Part shown: positions 1 to 8,126 of the stretch, in pieces
How the letters are laid out: the number at the start of each line of letters is the position of its first letter
Position numbering within the stretch: the stretch's first letter is position 1
Origin: Bradyrhizobium sp. CCBAU 51765
GTDB taxonomy: Bacteria > Pseudomonadota > Alphaproteobacteria > Rhizobiales > Xanthobacteraceae
Assembly: GCF_015291725.1 (NCBI RefSeq)
Contig: NZ_CP030038.1
Span: 5,631,001-5,695,000 of the forward strand
Length of the DNA: 64,000 nt
Direction: 5' to 3'
Program-made: the position numbers and the translations under genes
Notes under the pieces: generated by a model
Databases searched by the model: none
Told to the model about the DNA's origin: nothing
What the model saw: only the letters and a program-made list of their open reading frames with translations

Positions 1-633
1 GCCGGTCTCCCAGTCGGCCCACAGCGCATCGAAGGACTGGCGGACATTCGGACCGTCGCGCGAGGAGACGAAGCGTTGAAGGTCGAAAGCGAAGTCCTGG
101 CGCCCGGCGCGGGCTTTCAAGGTTCCGCCTGCGAACGTATTGACGTATTCGACGAAAGCCAGGCGCAGGTCGAGACGATCCTGATCGACTGGAGAGATGC
201 TGTTCTTGTCGAATGCGCGATCGTCTTCGAGTTGAACGAAGGCCCGCCAGTTCTCATTGAAGTGGACGTCGGCATGGATTTGCAAGCGTTGCAGAAGGTA
301 GCTGTCGCGCGGCGTCCTCCCTGTACCGAAGCCTGCCGCGTCGTTCGTCTCGAAACGCTCGCGCAGGGTGGCGCCGAGCGAGATGTAGCTCTTCGGATCC
401 GTGGCCCACAGGGGAATGTACTTGAGACCATCGAACGGCTCGGTGCGCAGTCTCGGATCGGCGAGGACCGACCAGTCCTCGGTCCACCGGTTCGCCTGGA
501 TCGCGGGTCGCTTCGGAGATGCAACGTCCTCCTCGGCCGCGCGGGCGTAGTCAGCGCCGACAGCGAAGCTTGCCAGCGCAAGCCCGATCCGGAGGCTGCG
601 CAAAACGGCTCGACGCGACCCGGCCAACGTCAC
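1..633 (-). CDS. Alginate-export-family outer membrane porin, partial (N-terminal 211 codons)
   Basis: Reading the minus strand from a GTG at 633 gives an open frame of exactly 211 codons that runs off the window at base 1, so the C-terminal part is missing. The start has a signal-peptide-like stretch (Arg-rich n-region, then LALASFAVGA) followed by a mature region with YISLGATLRERFE and LLQRLQIHADVHF-type alternating beta-strands, typical of the Alginate_exp beta-barrel family in the outer membrane. The GTG lies one base after the TGA of the upstream VOC gene (TGA-G-GTG), so translation is probably coupled. In such operons these porins usually import or export small organic compounds; the substrate is not predictable here. 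Confidence 0.75.
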   Translation of the reverse strand, partial: MTLAGSRRAVLRSLRIGLALASFAVGADYARAAEEDVASPKRPAIQANRWTEDWSVLADPRLRTEPFDGLKYIPLWATDPKSYISLGATLRERFETNDAAGFGTGRTPRDSYLLQRLQIHADVHFNENWRAFVQLEDDRAFDKNSISPVDQDRLDLRLAFVEYVNTFAGGTLKARAGRQDFAFDLQRFVSSRDGPNVRQSFDALWADWETG

Positions 634-634
634 C

Positions 635-1564
635 TCATTTGCCGCTGGCTTGCGCCGCGCTCTTCTGCGCCAGAGAATGGACTTCGGCGATATACCCCCC
701 CGGGAACATCACGATAGCCGCTGAGCGTCCGTTCGACGTGTAGGGCTCGACGAGCACGGTGGCGCCCGAAGCCCTGGCCTTTGCGAGAGTGGCGTTCAAA
801 TCTGCGACTTCGTAGCCCGTCGTCTCCCGCCCGTATGGATAAGGCAGATGACCGTCGGTGACCAGAACCGCCATCTTTCCGAACGCCGACTCGATCCGAA
901 TCCGGCGGAAGGTCGCATCCGGTCGCCCGATCTCGATGCCCGGCGCCTTCGCCTCGTCCGACACCACCTTGCCGCGCGAGAAGGTAAGGAAGCTGCGCGT
1001 GAAGGCCGCAGCCCGATCCGCCGAAACGTAGACCCGGTTTTCAGGGATGTGCTCGAAGGCGGCGTAGTTGGGCTTGGCGGTGTGCCAATAGATCTGCAGG
1101 TTGACGCCGCCCGGCCATTGGATCACGGCGTCGCGTCCGATCGGGTCGGGGAAGGTGGATACGATCACATCGGCACCGGCGGCACGAGCCTGCCTGATCG
1201 CCAAGTCGATGTCGGTCACCAGATAGCCGTTGCGTTCCGCACCGAACGGATACGGGATCGGGGTCTTGAAGCCGAACAGAGACACGGTGCCAACCGGCGT
1301 CTGGAGCAGTTGCGATGTCGTGCTGCTCGGCGTCGGCGTCACCGTGGCGACGACCTGCTTGGTGCTCTTGCCGCCGAAGGTCGCAAGAAAGCTGCTGACG
1401 AACTTGTCGACGTCCTCGGGCGCGACATAGACGTGGGTGGTGTCGTATTGCGGGGCGACGGCAACCGGCGTGTCTTTCTTCGCCGACTCCTTGGCAACGG
1501 AAGGTCCAACCGCAGCGACCGCGACAACGGCGCCCCAAAGCAAGATGGATCTGGTCAATTTCAT
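635..1564 (-). CDS. Secreted VOC (glyoxalase/dioxygenase fold) family protein
   Basis: 309 residues. Residues 1-24 form a clear signal peptide (MKLTRSILLWGAV then a hydrophobic core ending PSVAKES), so the product is periplasmic. Two related halves follow (about 45-150 and 170-300), each with the beta-alpha-beta-beta-beta pattern of VOC domains; both contain an F/YPYPFG or LPYPYGRETTGY segment, showing internal duplication. The longer open frame upstream is discarded because it overlaps the DoxX gene in another frame; the ATG at 1564 overlaps the DoxX stop as ATGA. VOC proteins include glyoxalases, extradiol dioxygenases and binding proteins; no specific substrate can be assigned. Confidence 0.85.
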   Translation of the reverse strand: MKLTRSILLWGAVVAVAAVGPSVAKESAKKDTPVAVAPQYDTTHVYVAPEDVDKFVSSFLATFGGKSTKQVVATVTPTPSSTTSQLLQTPVGTVSLFGFKTPIPYPFGAERNGYLVTDIDLAIRQARAAGADVIVSTFPDPIGRDAVIQWPGGVNLQIYWHTAKPNYAAFEHIPENRVYVSADRAAAFTRSFLTFSRGKVVSDEAKAPGIEIGRPDATFRRIRIESAFGKMAVLVTDGHLPYPYGRETTGYEVADLNATLAKARASGATVLVEPYTSNGRSAAIVMFPGGYIAEVHSLAQKSAAQASGK

Positions 1565-2028
1565 CGGGAAGCTCCTTGAACGAAGGTGGATGGCCCAGCG
1601 AGCGCCGGACGGCAAGAGGTCGATTCGGAAACGATCGCGACGAGGACCAGCGCTGCGATCAATCCCAGATGTTCGAAGAAGCTGTTGGTGGCGACGAACC
1701 GTTCGTGACCACTCATCGTCCAGAACGCATTCGCCGTGAGCATTGCCACGAAAGTCAGTACCCCGAGGCCGCCCGCTCCGAGCCAGACCAGCCTGTTGAC
1801 GACCACGAGAAGCGAGCCGACGAGTTCGACGACGATCGCTGCCGAGGCCCACAGCCATGCAGGATTGAGTCCGAAATGCTGCTGTTCGGCGACCGCGCCC
1901 GGGAAGTCGAACAGTTTGGCGAAGCCGCCGAGAATGTAGGCCGACACCAGCGCCAAGCGAGCGGCGTGCCACAGCAGCGGCCAACGGAGGATCGCCGCGA
2001 TCCAGTGGGGAGTCGCTGCGCTCGCCAT
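1561..2028 (-). CDS. DoxX family integral membrane protein
   Basis: 155 residues with about four hydrophobic helices (segments around LALVSAYILGGFAKLF, AAIVVELVGSLLVVV, GGLGVLTFVAML, LGLIAALVLVAIV), including the DoxX hallmark LGGFAKLFDFPGAV. DoxX/DoxD-like proteins are small inner-membrane proteins linked to thiosulfate/quinone oxidation or redox stress, but for most the role is unknown. The start at 2028 is chosen because it follows the amidohydrolase stop by a single base (TGA-C-ATG). The 3' end overlaps the VOC gene as ATGA. Position inside a six-gene string suggests a partner role for the neighbouring periplasmic VOC protein. Confidence 0.85.
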   Translation of the reverse strand: MASAATPHWIAAILRWPLLWHAARLALVSAYILGGFAKLFDFPGAVAEQQHFGLNPAWLWASAAIVVELVGSLLVVVNRLVWLGAGGLGVLTFVAMLTANAFWTMSGHERFVATNSFFEHLGLIAALVLVAIVSESTSCRPALAGPSTFVQGASR

Positions 2029-2029
2029 G

Positions 2030-3916
2030 TCAAACCGCCCAGCACGCGCATCCGAGAGCGCCCCAGAAGCTCCTGAGGTCCGAGACCGGCAAGCGGCTCG
2101 TAAAGGCCGACGCATGGTTGTGCCCGTGCACACCACAGGAATTCGAGCAGCCGCACGCCTGCATGGCGCGCATCGCCAGACTGCCCTGCTTCCCGTTCGC
2201 CTTGTCGTCCGCCCAGGCGGCGTAGCCACCGAAGCGGCGAACGGGCGACCAGTCCGGCATTGCCGCCGGCGGCGTAACCGCCTCCAGTTTCGAGAAATCA
2301 CCGGCTCCGTACACGATCCGGCCGCCGACCATGGTCAGCAGCGCCGTCGTGTCGGCGATTTCGGCTTCGCTGCAGGAGAAGTAGTCGCGATCGGGGACGA
2401 CGAGGTCTGCGAGCTGACCGACCTGGATGCGTCCCTTCTTGCCCTCCTCATTCGAGAACCAGGTAACGTTCTCGGTCCACATCCGCAACGCGGTCTCGCG
2501 ATCCAGGCAGTTGCGCTGCGGAGTGATCCGCAGTCCACCCACGGTCCTGCCGGTGACGAGCCAGGACAGCGAAACCCAGGGATTGTAGGAGGCCACCCGG
2601 GTCGCATCGGTGCCGGCCGACACCTTGACGCCCTTGTCGATGATCTTCCTGACCGGCGGCGTCGCCTCCGCGGCACCAGCGCCGTATCGCTCGACGAAAT
2701 ATTCGCCCTGATAGGCCATCCGGTGCTGCACGGCGATGCCGCCGCCGAGCGCGGCGATTCGGTCAATCGACTGGTCCGAGATCGTCTCGGCATGATCGAA
2801 GAACCAGTGCAAGCCTTCGAGCGGCATGTCCTGGTTGACGCGCTCGAACACGTCGAGCGCCCGCGAGATCGTCTCGTCGTAGGTGGCGTGCAACCGCCAC
2901 GGCCATTTGTTCTGCACGAGCACACGCACGACCTCTTCGAGCTCGCCCTCCATTTCCGGAGGCATGTCGGGGCGCGCGACCCGGAAGTCCTCGAAGTCGG
3001 CAGCCGAGAACACCAGCATCTCGCCGGCGCCGTTATGGCGGAAATAGTCGTCGCCCTGCTTGTATTTCGAGGTCTTCGTCCAGTTCAGGAAGTCTTCCTT
3101 CTCGCCCTTGGGCTTCTGGGTGAAGAGGTTGTAGGCCAGGCGGATCGTCAGCAGACCCTCATCGCTGAGCTTCTGGATGACGGCGTAGTCGTCCGGATAG
3201 TTCTGGAAGCCGCCGCCGGCATCGATCGCGCCAGTCACGCCGAGCCGGTTGAGCTCTCGCATGAAATGCCGGGTCGAATTGACCTGGTAGTCGAAGGGCA
3301 GCTTGGGACCCTTCGCCAGGGTCGCGTAGAGAATGTTCGCGTTCGGCTTCGCCAGCAGCAGCCCGGTCGGATTTCCATTCGCGTCCCGTACGATCTCGCC
3401 GCCGGGCGGCTCCGGCGTATCCTTGGCATAGCCGACGGCACGCAGCGCGGCGCCATTGAGGATCGCCCGGTCGTAGAGATGCAGCAGGAACACGGGCGTG
3501 TCAGGCGCAACGGCATTGAGCTCGTCGATCGTGGGAAGGCGCTTTTCCACGAACTGGTGCTCGGTGAATCCGCCGACCACCCTCACCCATTGCGGCGGCG
3601 GCGTAACCGCGACCTGCCGCTTCAGCATGTCCATGGCGTCAGCGAGCGACCGCACACCGTCCCAACGAAGCTCCATGTTGAAGTTGAGACCGCCGCGGAT
3701 GATGTGGAGATGGTTATCGATCAATCCGGGCAGCACGCGACGGCCCTTGAGATCGACGATCTTCGTCGACGAACCTGCGAGCTTCATGACTTCGTGATCG
3801 TGGCCGACCGCAACGAAACGGCCGTCGGCAATCGCAACCGCCGAAGCTGTCGGGTTCGATCGGTCGAGCGTCGTGAACAGACCGCGATGCAGGATGATAT
3901 CAGGCGCCGAGTTCAT
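2030..3916 (-). CDS. YtcJ-like amidohydrolase (Amidohydro_3 family)
   Basis: 628 residues. The N-terminus (ILHRGLFTTLD... GRRVLPGLIDNHLHI) is the typical amidohydrolase composite domain followed by the metal-binding HxH-type motif DNHLHI; later conserved blocks are LHWFFDHAET, VSAGTDATR and GQLADLVV, all characteristic of YtcJ/ExeM-like metal-dependent hydrolases. These cleave C-N or amide bonds in cyclic or N-acyl substrates; the real substrate is unknown. Unusual for the family is a C-terminal Cys/His-rich tail (about residues 585-600, CGCSNSCGVHGHNH). The start overlaps the XapX stop as ATGA, and the stop is one base before DoxX. Confidence 0.88.
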   Translation of the reverse strand: MNSAPDIILHRGLFTTLDRSNPTASAVAIADGRFVAVGHDHEVMKLAGSSTKIVDLKGRRVLPGLIDNHLHIIRGGLNFNMELRWDGVRSLADAMDMLKRQVAVTPPPQWVRVVGGFTEHQFVEKRLPTIDELNAVAPDTPVFLLHLYDRAILNGAALRAVGYAKDTPEPPGGEIVRDANGNPTGLLLAKPNANILYATLAKGPKLPFDYQVNSTRHFMRELNRLGVTGAIDAGGGFQNYPDDYAVIQKLSDEGLLTIRLAYNLFTQKPKGEKEDFLNWTKTSKYKQGDDYFRHNGAGEMLVFSAADFEDFRVARPDMPPEMEGELEEVVRVLVQNKWPWRLHATYDETISRALDVFERVNQDMPLEGLHWFFDHAETISDQSIDRIAALGGGIAVQHRMAYQGEYFVERYGAGAAEATPPVRKIIDKGVKVSAGTDATRVASYNPWVSLSWLVTGRTVGGLRITPQRNCLDRETALRMWTENVTWFSNEEGKKGRIQVGQLADLVVPDRDYFSCSEAEIADTTALLTMVGGRIVYGAGDFSKLEAVTPPAAMPDWSPVRRFGGYAAWADDKANGKQGSLAMRAMQACGCSNSCGVHGHNHASAFTSRLPVSDLRSFWGALGCACWAV

Positions 3917-4203
3917 GAATGCTTCTCCGTTCCTTCAAGCGAAGAGGCGCCCTTCGCTTGGTCGCTGTGATGCCCCGGCAACATGCCGAACATGTGCGGA
4001 GCGCATTTCGCCTGGTGCCAGGCGCGCGCAAGACCGTTGCCGGCCAACAGCTGGCGAGCGACCGGCACGATCTGCTCACCGGCGAGGATGCCGAGAAGCC
4101 CGACCAGCGCCACGAGGGGTGGCGCCGGGGAGCGTACGTTGAGCAGGCTGTAGATCACGCCGACCAAAAGACCGGCGCCCAACGAGAGCAGATAAATCTT
4201 CAT
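3913..4203 (-). CDS. XapX (DUF1427) domain small membrane protein
   Basis: 96 residues with two predicted membrane helices near the N-terminus (about 3-21 and 31-48). The segment SLLNVRSPAPPLVALVGLLG is the XapX signature, followed by LGILAGEQ. A soluble tail of about 45 residues holds several His residues. XapX proteins have no proven function but recur next to isochorismatase-fold and amidohydrolase genes in proteobacteria. It starts 29 bases after the isochorismatase-like gene and overlaps the amidohydrolase start as ATGA, so the genes are probably co-transcribed. Confidence 0.88.
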   Translation of the reverse strand: MKIYLLSLGAGLLVGVIYSLLNVRSPAPPLVALVGLLGILAGEQIVPVARQLLAGNGLARAWHQAKCAPHMFGMLPGHHSDQAKGASSLEGTEKHS

Positions 4204-4232
4204 GGCATCACTCCCGGCCTGCGGTACCGGCC

Positions 4233-4883
4233 TCAGGCCGCCTTGGTGCCGCCCTCAGAGGCGTGTTCGCCGAGCGCCCACTTCGAGAAGCGAATCTGGA
4301 TGCCGTAAGGCGAATGCTCGCGCTGGATGTCCATCATGCCTTCGTAGGTCTCGCTGCGCGCCCAGTCCTGCTGGAGTTCGTAGGCGTATTGCGACGAGGT
4401 GATCGGGATGGCGCCAGCCTGGATGGCGCGCTCCATGGCGCGATTGTGCGCCTCGAGCGACAGGTCGCCGCATGCATCGGCAGCGATGTAGATCTCGAAC
4501 CCTTCGCGCATCATGTCCAGCGTCGGGAAAATCACGCACGCTTCGGTCCACAGGCCGGCCAGAACGAACTTCTTGCGTCCGGTCGCGGCCACAGCCTTGC
4601 GGAAATTCGCGTCGAGCCAGGAGTTCATCGAGGTCCGATCGATGATGTCGTGACCGGGAAAAAGGGAGGTGACCTCGGGCATAAACGGCCCCGAGAAGGA
4701 GTCCCTCGCGACGGTGGTCAGCACGGTCGGGATCTTGAAGAGCTTCGCGGCCTTGGCGAGTATCTGGACGTTGTTCATCGTGACCAGGCGGTCGTGCGAC
4801 TGGACGCCCTGGAACATCGCCGGCTGATAATCGATCAATGCAATCGCGCTGTTTTCAGGGGTGAGCATTTCGAGCTTGGACAT
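4233..4883 (-). CDS. Isochorismatase-fold (YcaC-like) cysteine hydrolase
   Basis: 216 residues from ATG 4883, chosen because AAGGAG lies just upstream; a longer frame to 4946 lacks this. The catalytic Asp of the fold is D18 (ALIDYQ) and the nucleophilic Cys is C116 (LAGLWTEACVIFPTL). Length and the QAGAIPI and ELQQDWAR segments match the YcaC-like branch of hydrolases of unknown substrate rather than true isochorismatase. It is the first gene of a six-gene minus-strand string and is followed after 29 bases by XapX. The upstream 285 bases are shared with the divergent gene at 5169 and should hold its promoter. Confidence 0.88.
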   Translation of the reverse strand: MSKLEMLTPENSAIALIDYQPAMFQGVQSHDRLVTMNNVQILAKAAKLFKIPTVLTTVARDSFSGPFMPEVTSLFPGHDIIDRTSMNSWLDANFRKAVAATGRKKFVLAGLWTEACVIFPTLDMMREGFEIYIAADACGDLSLEAHNRAMERAIQAGAIPITSSQYAYELQQDWARSETYEGMMDIQREHSPYGIQIRFSKWALGEHASEGGTKAA

Positions 4884-4970
4884 CGTGATGGCTCCTTGCG
4901 ATCGGCAGCTACGATGGGCCGACCGGGAATGGTTGCGAACGCCCACATGGTGAGCAACTAGCCTCTTCGC

Positions 4971-4999
4971 GGCTTGGACGATTTTGTCGTGGCTTGGAC
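4971..4999. promoter_or_regulatory. Direct repeat in divergent promoter region, candidate operator
   Basis: The nonamer GGCTTGGAC occurs at 4971-4979 and again at 4991-4999, a centre-to-centre distance of 20 bases (two helical turns). It lies between the divergently read isochorismatase-like gene (start 4883) and the chloroperoxidase-like gene (start 5169). The spacing fits a dimeric regulator, but no regulator gene is next to it, so this is only a candidate site. Confidence 0.3.
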
Positions 5000-5168
5000 T
5001 CCAGCGCGGTGATCAGCGAGATGCGGCCAATTGACGGAGCAGCCTCGACGGCCGACGCTCCGGGATCGCAAGCCAGTCCAAAGGGTGATCAGATCGTCCA
5101 AGCAGTTTCTTCGGGCCGCCCTCTATCGTCTACGGACACCGCCCGAGGCGGCGAACCAGGAGAGAGCA

Positions 5169-5993
5169 ATGCCTGCCATGACCACGAAAGATGGTGTCGA
5201 GATCTTCTACAAGGATTGGGGCTCCGGCCAACCGATCGTATTCAGCCACGGCTGGCCGCTATCCTCCGACGATTGGGACGCGCAGATGCTGTTCTTCGTC
5301 ACGAAGGGCTTTCGCGTGATCGCGCACGACCGCCGCGGTCACGGCCGATCGGCACAGGTGGCCGACGGCCACGACATGGACCACTACGCCGACGATCTGG
5401 CCGCCCTGACCGCGCATCTCGACCTGAAGAATGCCGTTCATGTCGGTCACTCCACCGGCGGAGGCGAGGTGGTTCACTACCTCGCGCGCCATGGCGAGAG
5501 CCGCGCCGCAAAGGCCGTGCTGATCGCTGCCGTCCCGCCCATCATGGTGAAGACGGCGACCAATCCGGGCGGATTGCCGAAGGATGTCTTCGACGGCCTG
5601 CAGCAGCAGGTCGCGACCAATCGCGCACAGTTCTACCGCGATCTGCCGGCAGGCCCGTTCTATGGCTTTAACAGGCCCGGCGTGGAAACGGTCGAAGGAA
5701 TCGTCCAGAACTGGTGGCGTCAGGGCATGATGGGCAGCGCCAAGGCCCACTACGACGGCGTCGTGGCCTTCTCTCAAACGGACTTCACCGAGGACCTGAA
5801 GAAAATCAGCCTGCCCACGCTGGTCATGCACGGCGACGACGATCAAATCGTCCCTTACGCGGACTCTGGGCCGTTGAGCGCCAAGCTGCTCAAGAACGGC
5901 GTGCTCAAGACCTATAAGGGATTCCCGCACGGGATGCCGACGACGCAGGCGGAAACGATCAACGCCGATCTGCTTGCGTTCATCAAGGGCTGA
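5169..5993 (+). CDS. Alpha/beta hydrolase of the non-haem chloroperoxidase type
   Basis: 274 residues. The start at 5169 is preceded by CAGGAGAGAGCA; an in-frame start further upstream gives a basic leader unlike the family. The nucleophile elbow GHSTGGGE places Ser95, the acid is in MHGDDDQIVPY and the catalytic His in GFPHGM, giving a complete triad. GHSTGGGEV and the N-terminal KDGVEIFYKDWG are diagnostic of cofactor-free bacterial haloperoxidase/esterases, cytosolic enzymes that act as esterases or perhydrolases. Convergent with the gene at 6092, with a strong hairpin between. Confidence 0.88.
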   Translation: MPAMTTKDGVEIFYKDWGSGQPIVFSHGWPLSSDDWDAQMLFFVTKGFRVIAHDRRGHGRSAQVADGHDMDHYADDLAALTAHLDLKNAVHVGHSTGGGEVVHYLARHGESRAAKAVLIAAVPPIMVKTATNPGGLPKDVFDGLQQQVATNRAQFYRDLPAGPFYGFNRPGVETVEGIVQNWWRQGMMGSAKAHYDGVVAFSQTDFTEDLKKISLPTLVMHGDDDQIVPYADSGPLSAKLLKNGVLKTYKGFPHGMPTTQAETINADLLAFIKG

Positions 5994-6002
5994 TGGAGGA
6001 TT

Positions 6003-6033
6003 GTCACGGGCGATCGAAGCGATCGCCCGTGAC
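6003..6033. terminator. Perfect 14-bp hairpin between convergent genes
   Basis: GTCACGGGCGATCG and its exact complement are separated by AAG, a 14-bp GC-rich stem with a 3-base loop. It begins ten bases after the stop of the hydrolase ending at 5993 and faces the 3' end of the gene at 6092. There is no T-tract, so it may act as a bidirectional or Rho-assisted terminator. Confidence 0.6.
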
Positions 6034-6091
6034 ATCGGTCAGGCACGTGCCCGCCAAGGACGGAGACAGCCATCAGATGGCGGGCGAGGTC

Positions 6092-6796
6092 TCACGCCTT
6101 CGCGGCGTTGAAGGCATCGACGATGACCGCCGCGACCGCCTCCGGCATCGACAGCAAGGACATGTGACTTGCCTTCAGTTCGGTCGTCTTCGCCTTCATC
6201 GCCACCGCGAGATTGCGCTGCAGTTCGACACTCACGGCCCGGTCGTCGGCGGAAACGATGTACCAGGTCGGCCGCGAGCCCCAGGCAGCGGCGGTGATCT
6301 TCTCACCAAATGTCGTCTTGGACAGCGGCGCCTGGACGACCGACAAGACGCGCGCGTCTTTCGCCGGAAGATCCTGGGCCACGTCGCTGATCCACCCCTC
6401 CTCGCTCAGCTTGAGGAAGCCGTCGCCGCTGTCGACGATTCTGGACAGTGCCGACGGAGACGCATGCGCCCCGACCTGATCACCGACCGATTCGCCGGCT
6501 TTGGGGGCGAACGCCGCGACATAGACCAGCGCCTTGACCTTCGGATCGTTTCCGGCCTCGGTGATCACTGCACCGCCCCAGCTATGGCCGACAAGGACGA
6601 CCGGTCCCTTGATCGCGGCGAGCGCCTGCTTCGTGACGGAGACGTCCTGTGCAAGCGACGTCGTCGGATTCTGCACGGCCACGACAGCAATGCCTTGATG
6701 CAAGAGGCGCGGAATGACGAGCCGCCAGCTCGAGGCGTCCGCCCAGGCGCCGTGAACCAGAACGACGGTGGGGCCGGCCGACGAGGCACTATGCAT
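6092..6796 (-). CDS. Small alpha/beta hydrolase (salicylate-esterase / MhpC-like fold)
   Basis: 234 residues without signal peptide. VVLVHGAWADASSW is the oxyanion-hole block and VGHSWGG the nucleophile elbow (Ser72); the C-terminal catalytic His is in LKASHMSLLSMPE. HGAWADASSW is typical of a large group of short alpha/beta hydrolases related to plant methylesterases and often found in catabolic clusters; substrate unknown. Same strand as the VOC gene at 6942, which ends 145 bases upstream of it, so co-transcription is possible but not certain. Confidence 0.85.
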   Translation of the reverse strand: MHSASSAGPTVVLVHGAWADASSWRLVIPRLLHQGIAVVAVQNPTTSLAQDVSVTKQALAAIKGPVVLVGHSWGGAVITEAGNDPKVKALVYVAAFAPKAGESVGDQVGAHASPSALSRIVDSGDGFLKLSEEGWISDVAQDLPAKDARVLSVVQAPLSKTTFGEKITAAAWGSRPTWYIVSADDRAVSVELQRNLAVAMKAKTTELKASHMSLLSMPEAVAAVIVDAFNAAKA

Positions 6797-6941
6797 GATA
6801 ATGAGCTCCTTTCAGATCCAAGTGGACGATAGGAGCCAGACGTAGGAGAGCGTCATGTCGTCTTCTTGTGCCTTCGGAAGGCGAATTGGACCTTTCTGCT
6901 CCGCCACACCAAATAGACAGTGGCCTCCGAACGAGCCGCCG

Positions 6942-7865
6942 CTAGTCCAGTGATGGCAAGATCATCTGCAATTCCTGCCGACGTTCCTCCAGAAAGCCTG
7001 GAAGCATCAGACGCTCGCCAAGGCGTTCGGCAGGCTCGTCGACCGCAAATCCCGGTCCGTCGGTTGCGATCTCGAACAGCACTCCGCAAGGGGCCCTGAA
7101 GCTGACGGCAGTGAGGTAGGTTCGCTCGATGGGCGCGCTGACCGAAATGTCGTAAACAGATCGGAGCTTCTGCACCATCACGGACCGATCGGCTTCGTCC
7201 AAGGCGCGGAAGGCGACGTGCCGGATGGTACCGCCGCCAAGTCTACCCCGAGAAGCCTTGCCTACGGTCCTCAAGGTGAGCGAACCGCCGGCCCCATCGT
7301 GCGCGACGAAACGGACCGACCGCTCGCCTCGCGCGACCGGCGTGAATCCGAACACATCCTGAAGGATGTCCGCAGTCATATCCTCTTCCCTGACGTCGAG
7401 TGTGACGCCCTGGAGGCCGCTGGGCGTTAGAGCGCCAACATCGCCAGCCGCGCCATTGGCCGATTCCACGAGCGCGATGGCCGTGCCGTCCGGATCGAAG
7501 GTGCAGACCATACGCTCGCCGAAGGGCGAAACTTCCATCCGGCAGGCAACATCCAAGGACTTGAGCCTCTCCGACCAACCTTCGAGCGACCCGGGCGGGA
7601 CGCGGAAAGCCGTCTGCACGACTTCGCCGACGCCGACCATTCCAGGCGTGACGCAGCTCCAGGCCAGCGTGCTCATCACCGAACCAGGACTGCCGGCGTC
7701 ATTTCCATAATACAGATGATAGCTGCCAGGATCGTCATAGCAGACGGTCTTCTTGACGCGCTTCAAACCCAGCACTTTGCCATAAAATTCGGTCGAGCGA
7801 CGGACGTCACCGATGATCGCCGTGACGTGGTGTAGCCCCCGCGCGCTCACGTGGATACCATCCAA
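6942..7865 (-). CDS. Ring-cleaving dioxygenase-like VOC protein (MhqO type)
   Basis: 307 residues without signal peptide. The N-terminal RGLHHVTAIIGD starts the first VOC half with its metal-ligand His; the second half begins at LQGVTLDVREED, and GTIRHVAFRALDE supplies the matching His with a later acidic ligand in GVLFEIATDGPGF. The two-module arrangement, length and the FYGKVLGL and SYHLYYGN blocks match MhqO/MhqE-type putative ring-cleaving extradiol dioxygenases, iron enzymes linked to hydroquinone breakdown and resistance. Divergent from the hydrolase at 8127 across 261 bases. Confidence 0.85.
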   Translation of the reverse strand: MDGIHVSARGLHHVTAIIGDVRRSTEFYGKVLGLKRVKKTVCYDDPGSYHLYYGNDAGSPGSVMSTLAWSCVTPGMVGVGEVVQTAFRVPPGSLEGWSERLKSLDVACRMEVSPFGERMVCTFDPDGTAIALVESANGAAGDVGALTPSGLQGVTLDVREEDMTADILQDVFGFTPVARGERSVRFVAHDGAGGSLTLRTVGKASRGRLGGGTIRHVAFRALDEADRSVMVQKLRSVYDISVSAPIERTYLTAVSFRAPCGVLFEIATDGPGFAVDEPAERLGERLMLPGFLEERRQELQMILPSLD

Positions 7866-8126
7866 TCAGGGCCCCCACTTCCCATTTGCTACAGTCCGAA
7901 TTACGGCATATCCGGCAAGTTGGTTTCGTGCCGGTCGCGATCTTTCGGAATACACAACAGCCAAAAATTCAGCCAGTCTTGGACTCTTTACCGATTTCGC
8001 GACAGCCGGACGGACCATCCTCGCAGATTGCAGCGTTCAGCCCCTTCGGGCCGACGCAATCGTACAAACCGCAGCCAGATCCTTCAATCGGTTCTCGGCG
8101 TGCCGGCGGATGCTTCGATTTCGAGA

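Noticed and set aside
2027..3970. 647-codon frame antisense to the amidohydrolase
   Set aside because: Shadow frame; no domain, Arg/Asp/His-biased composition.
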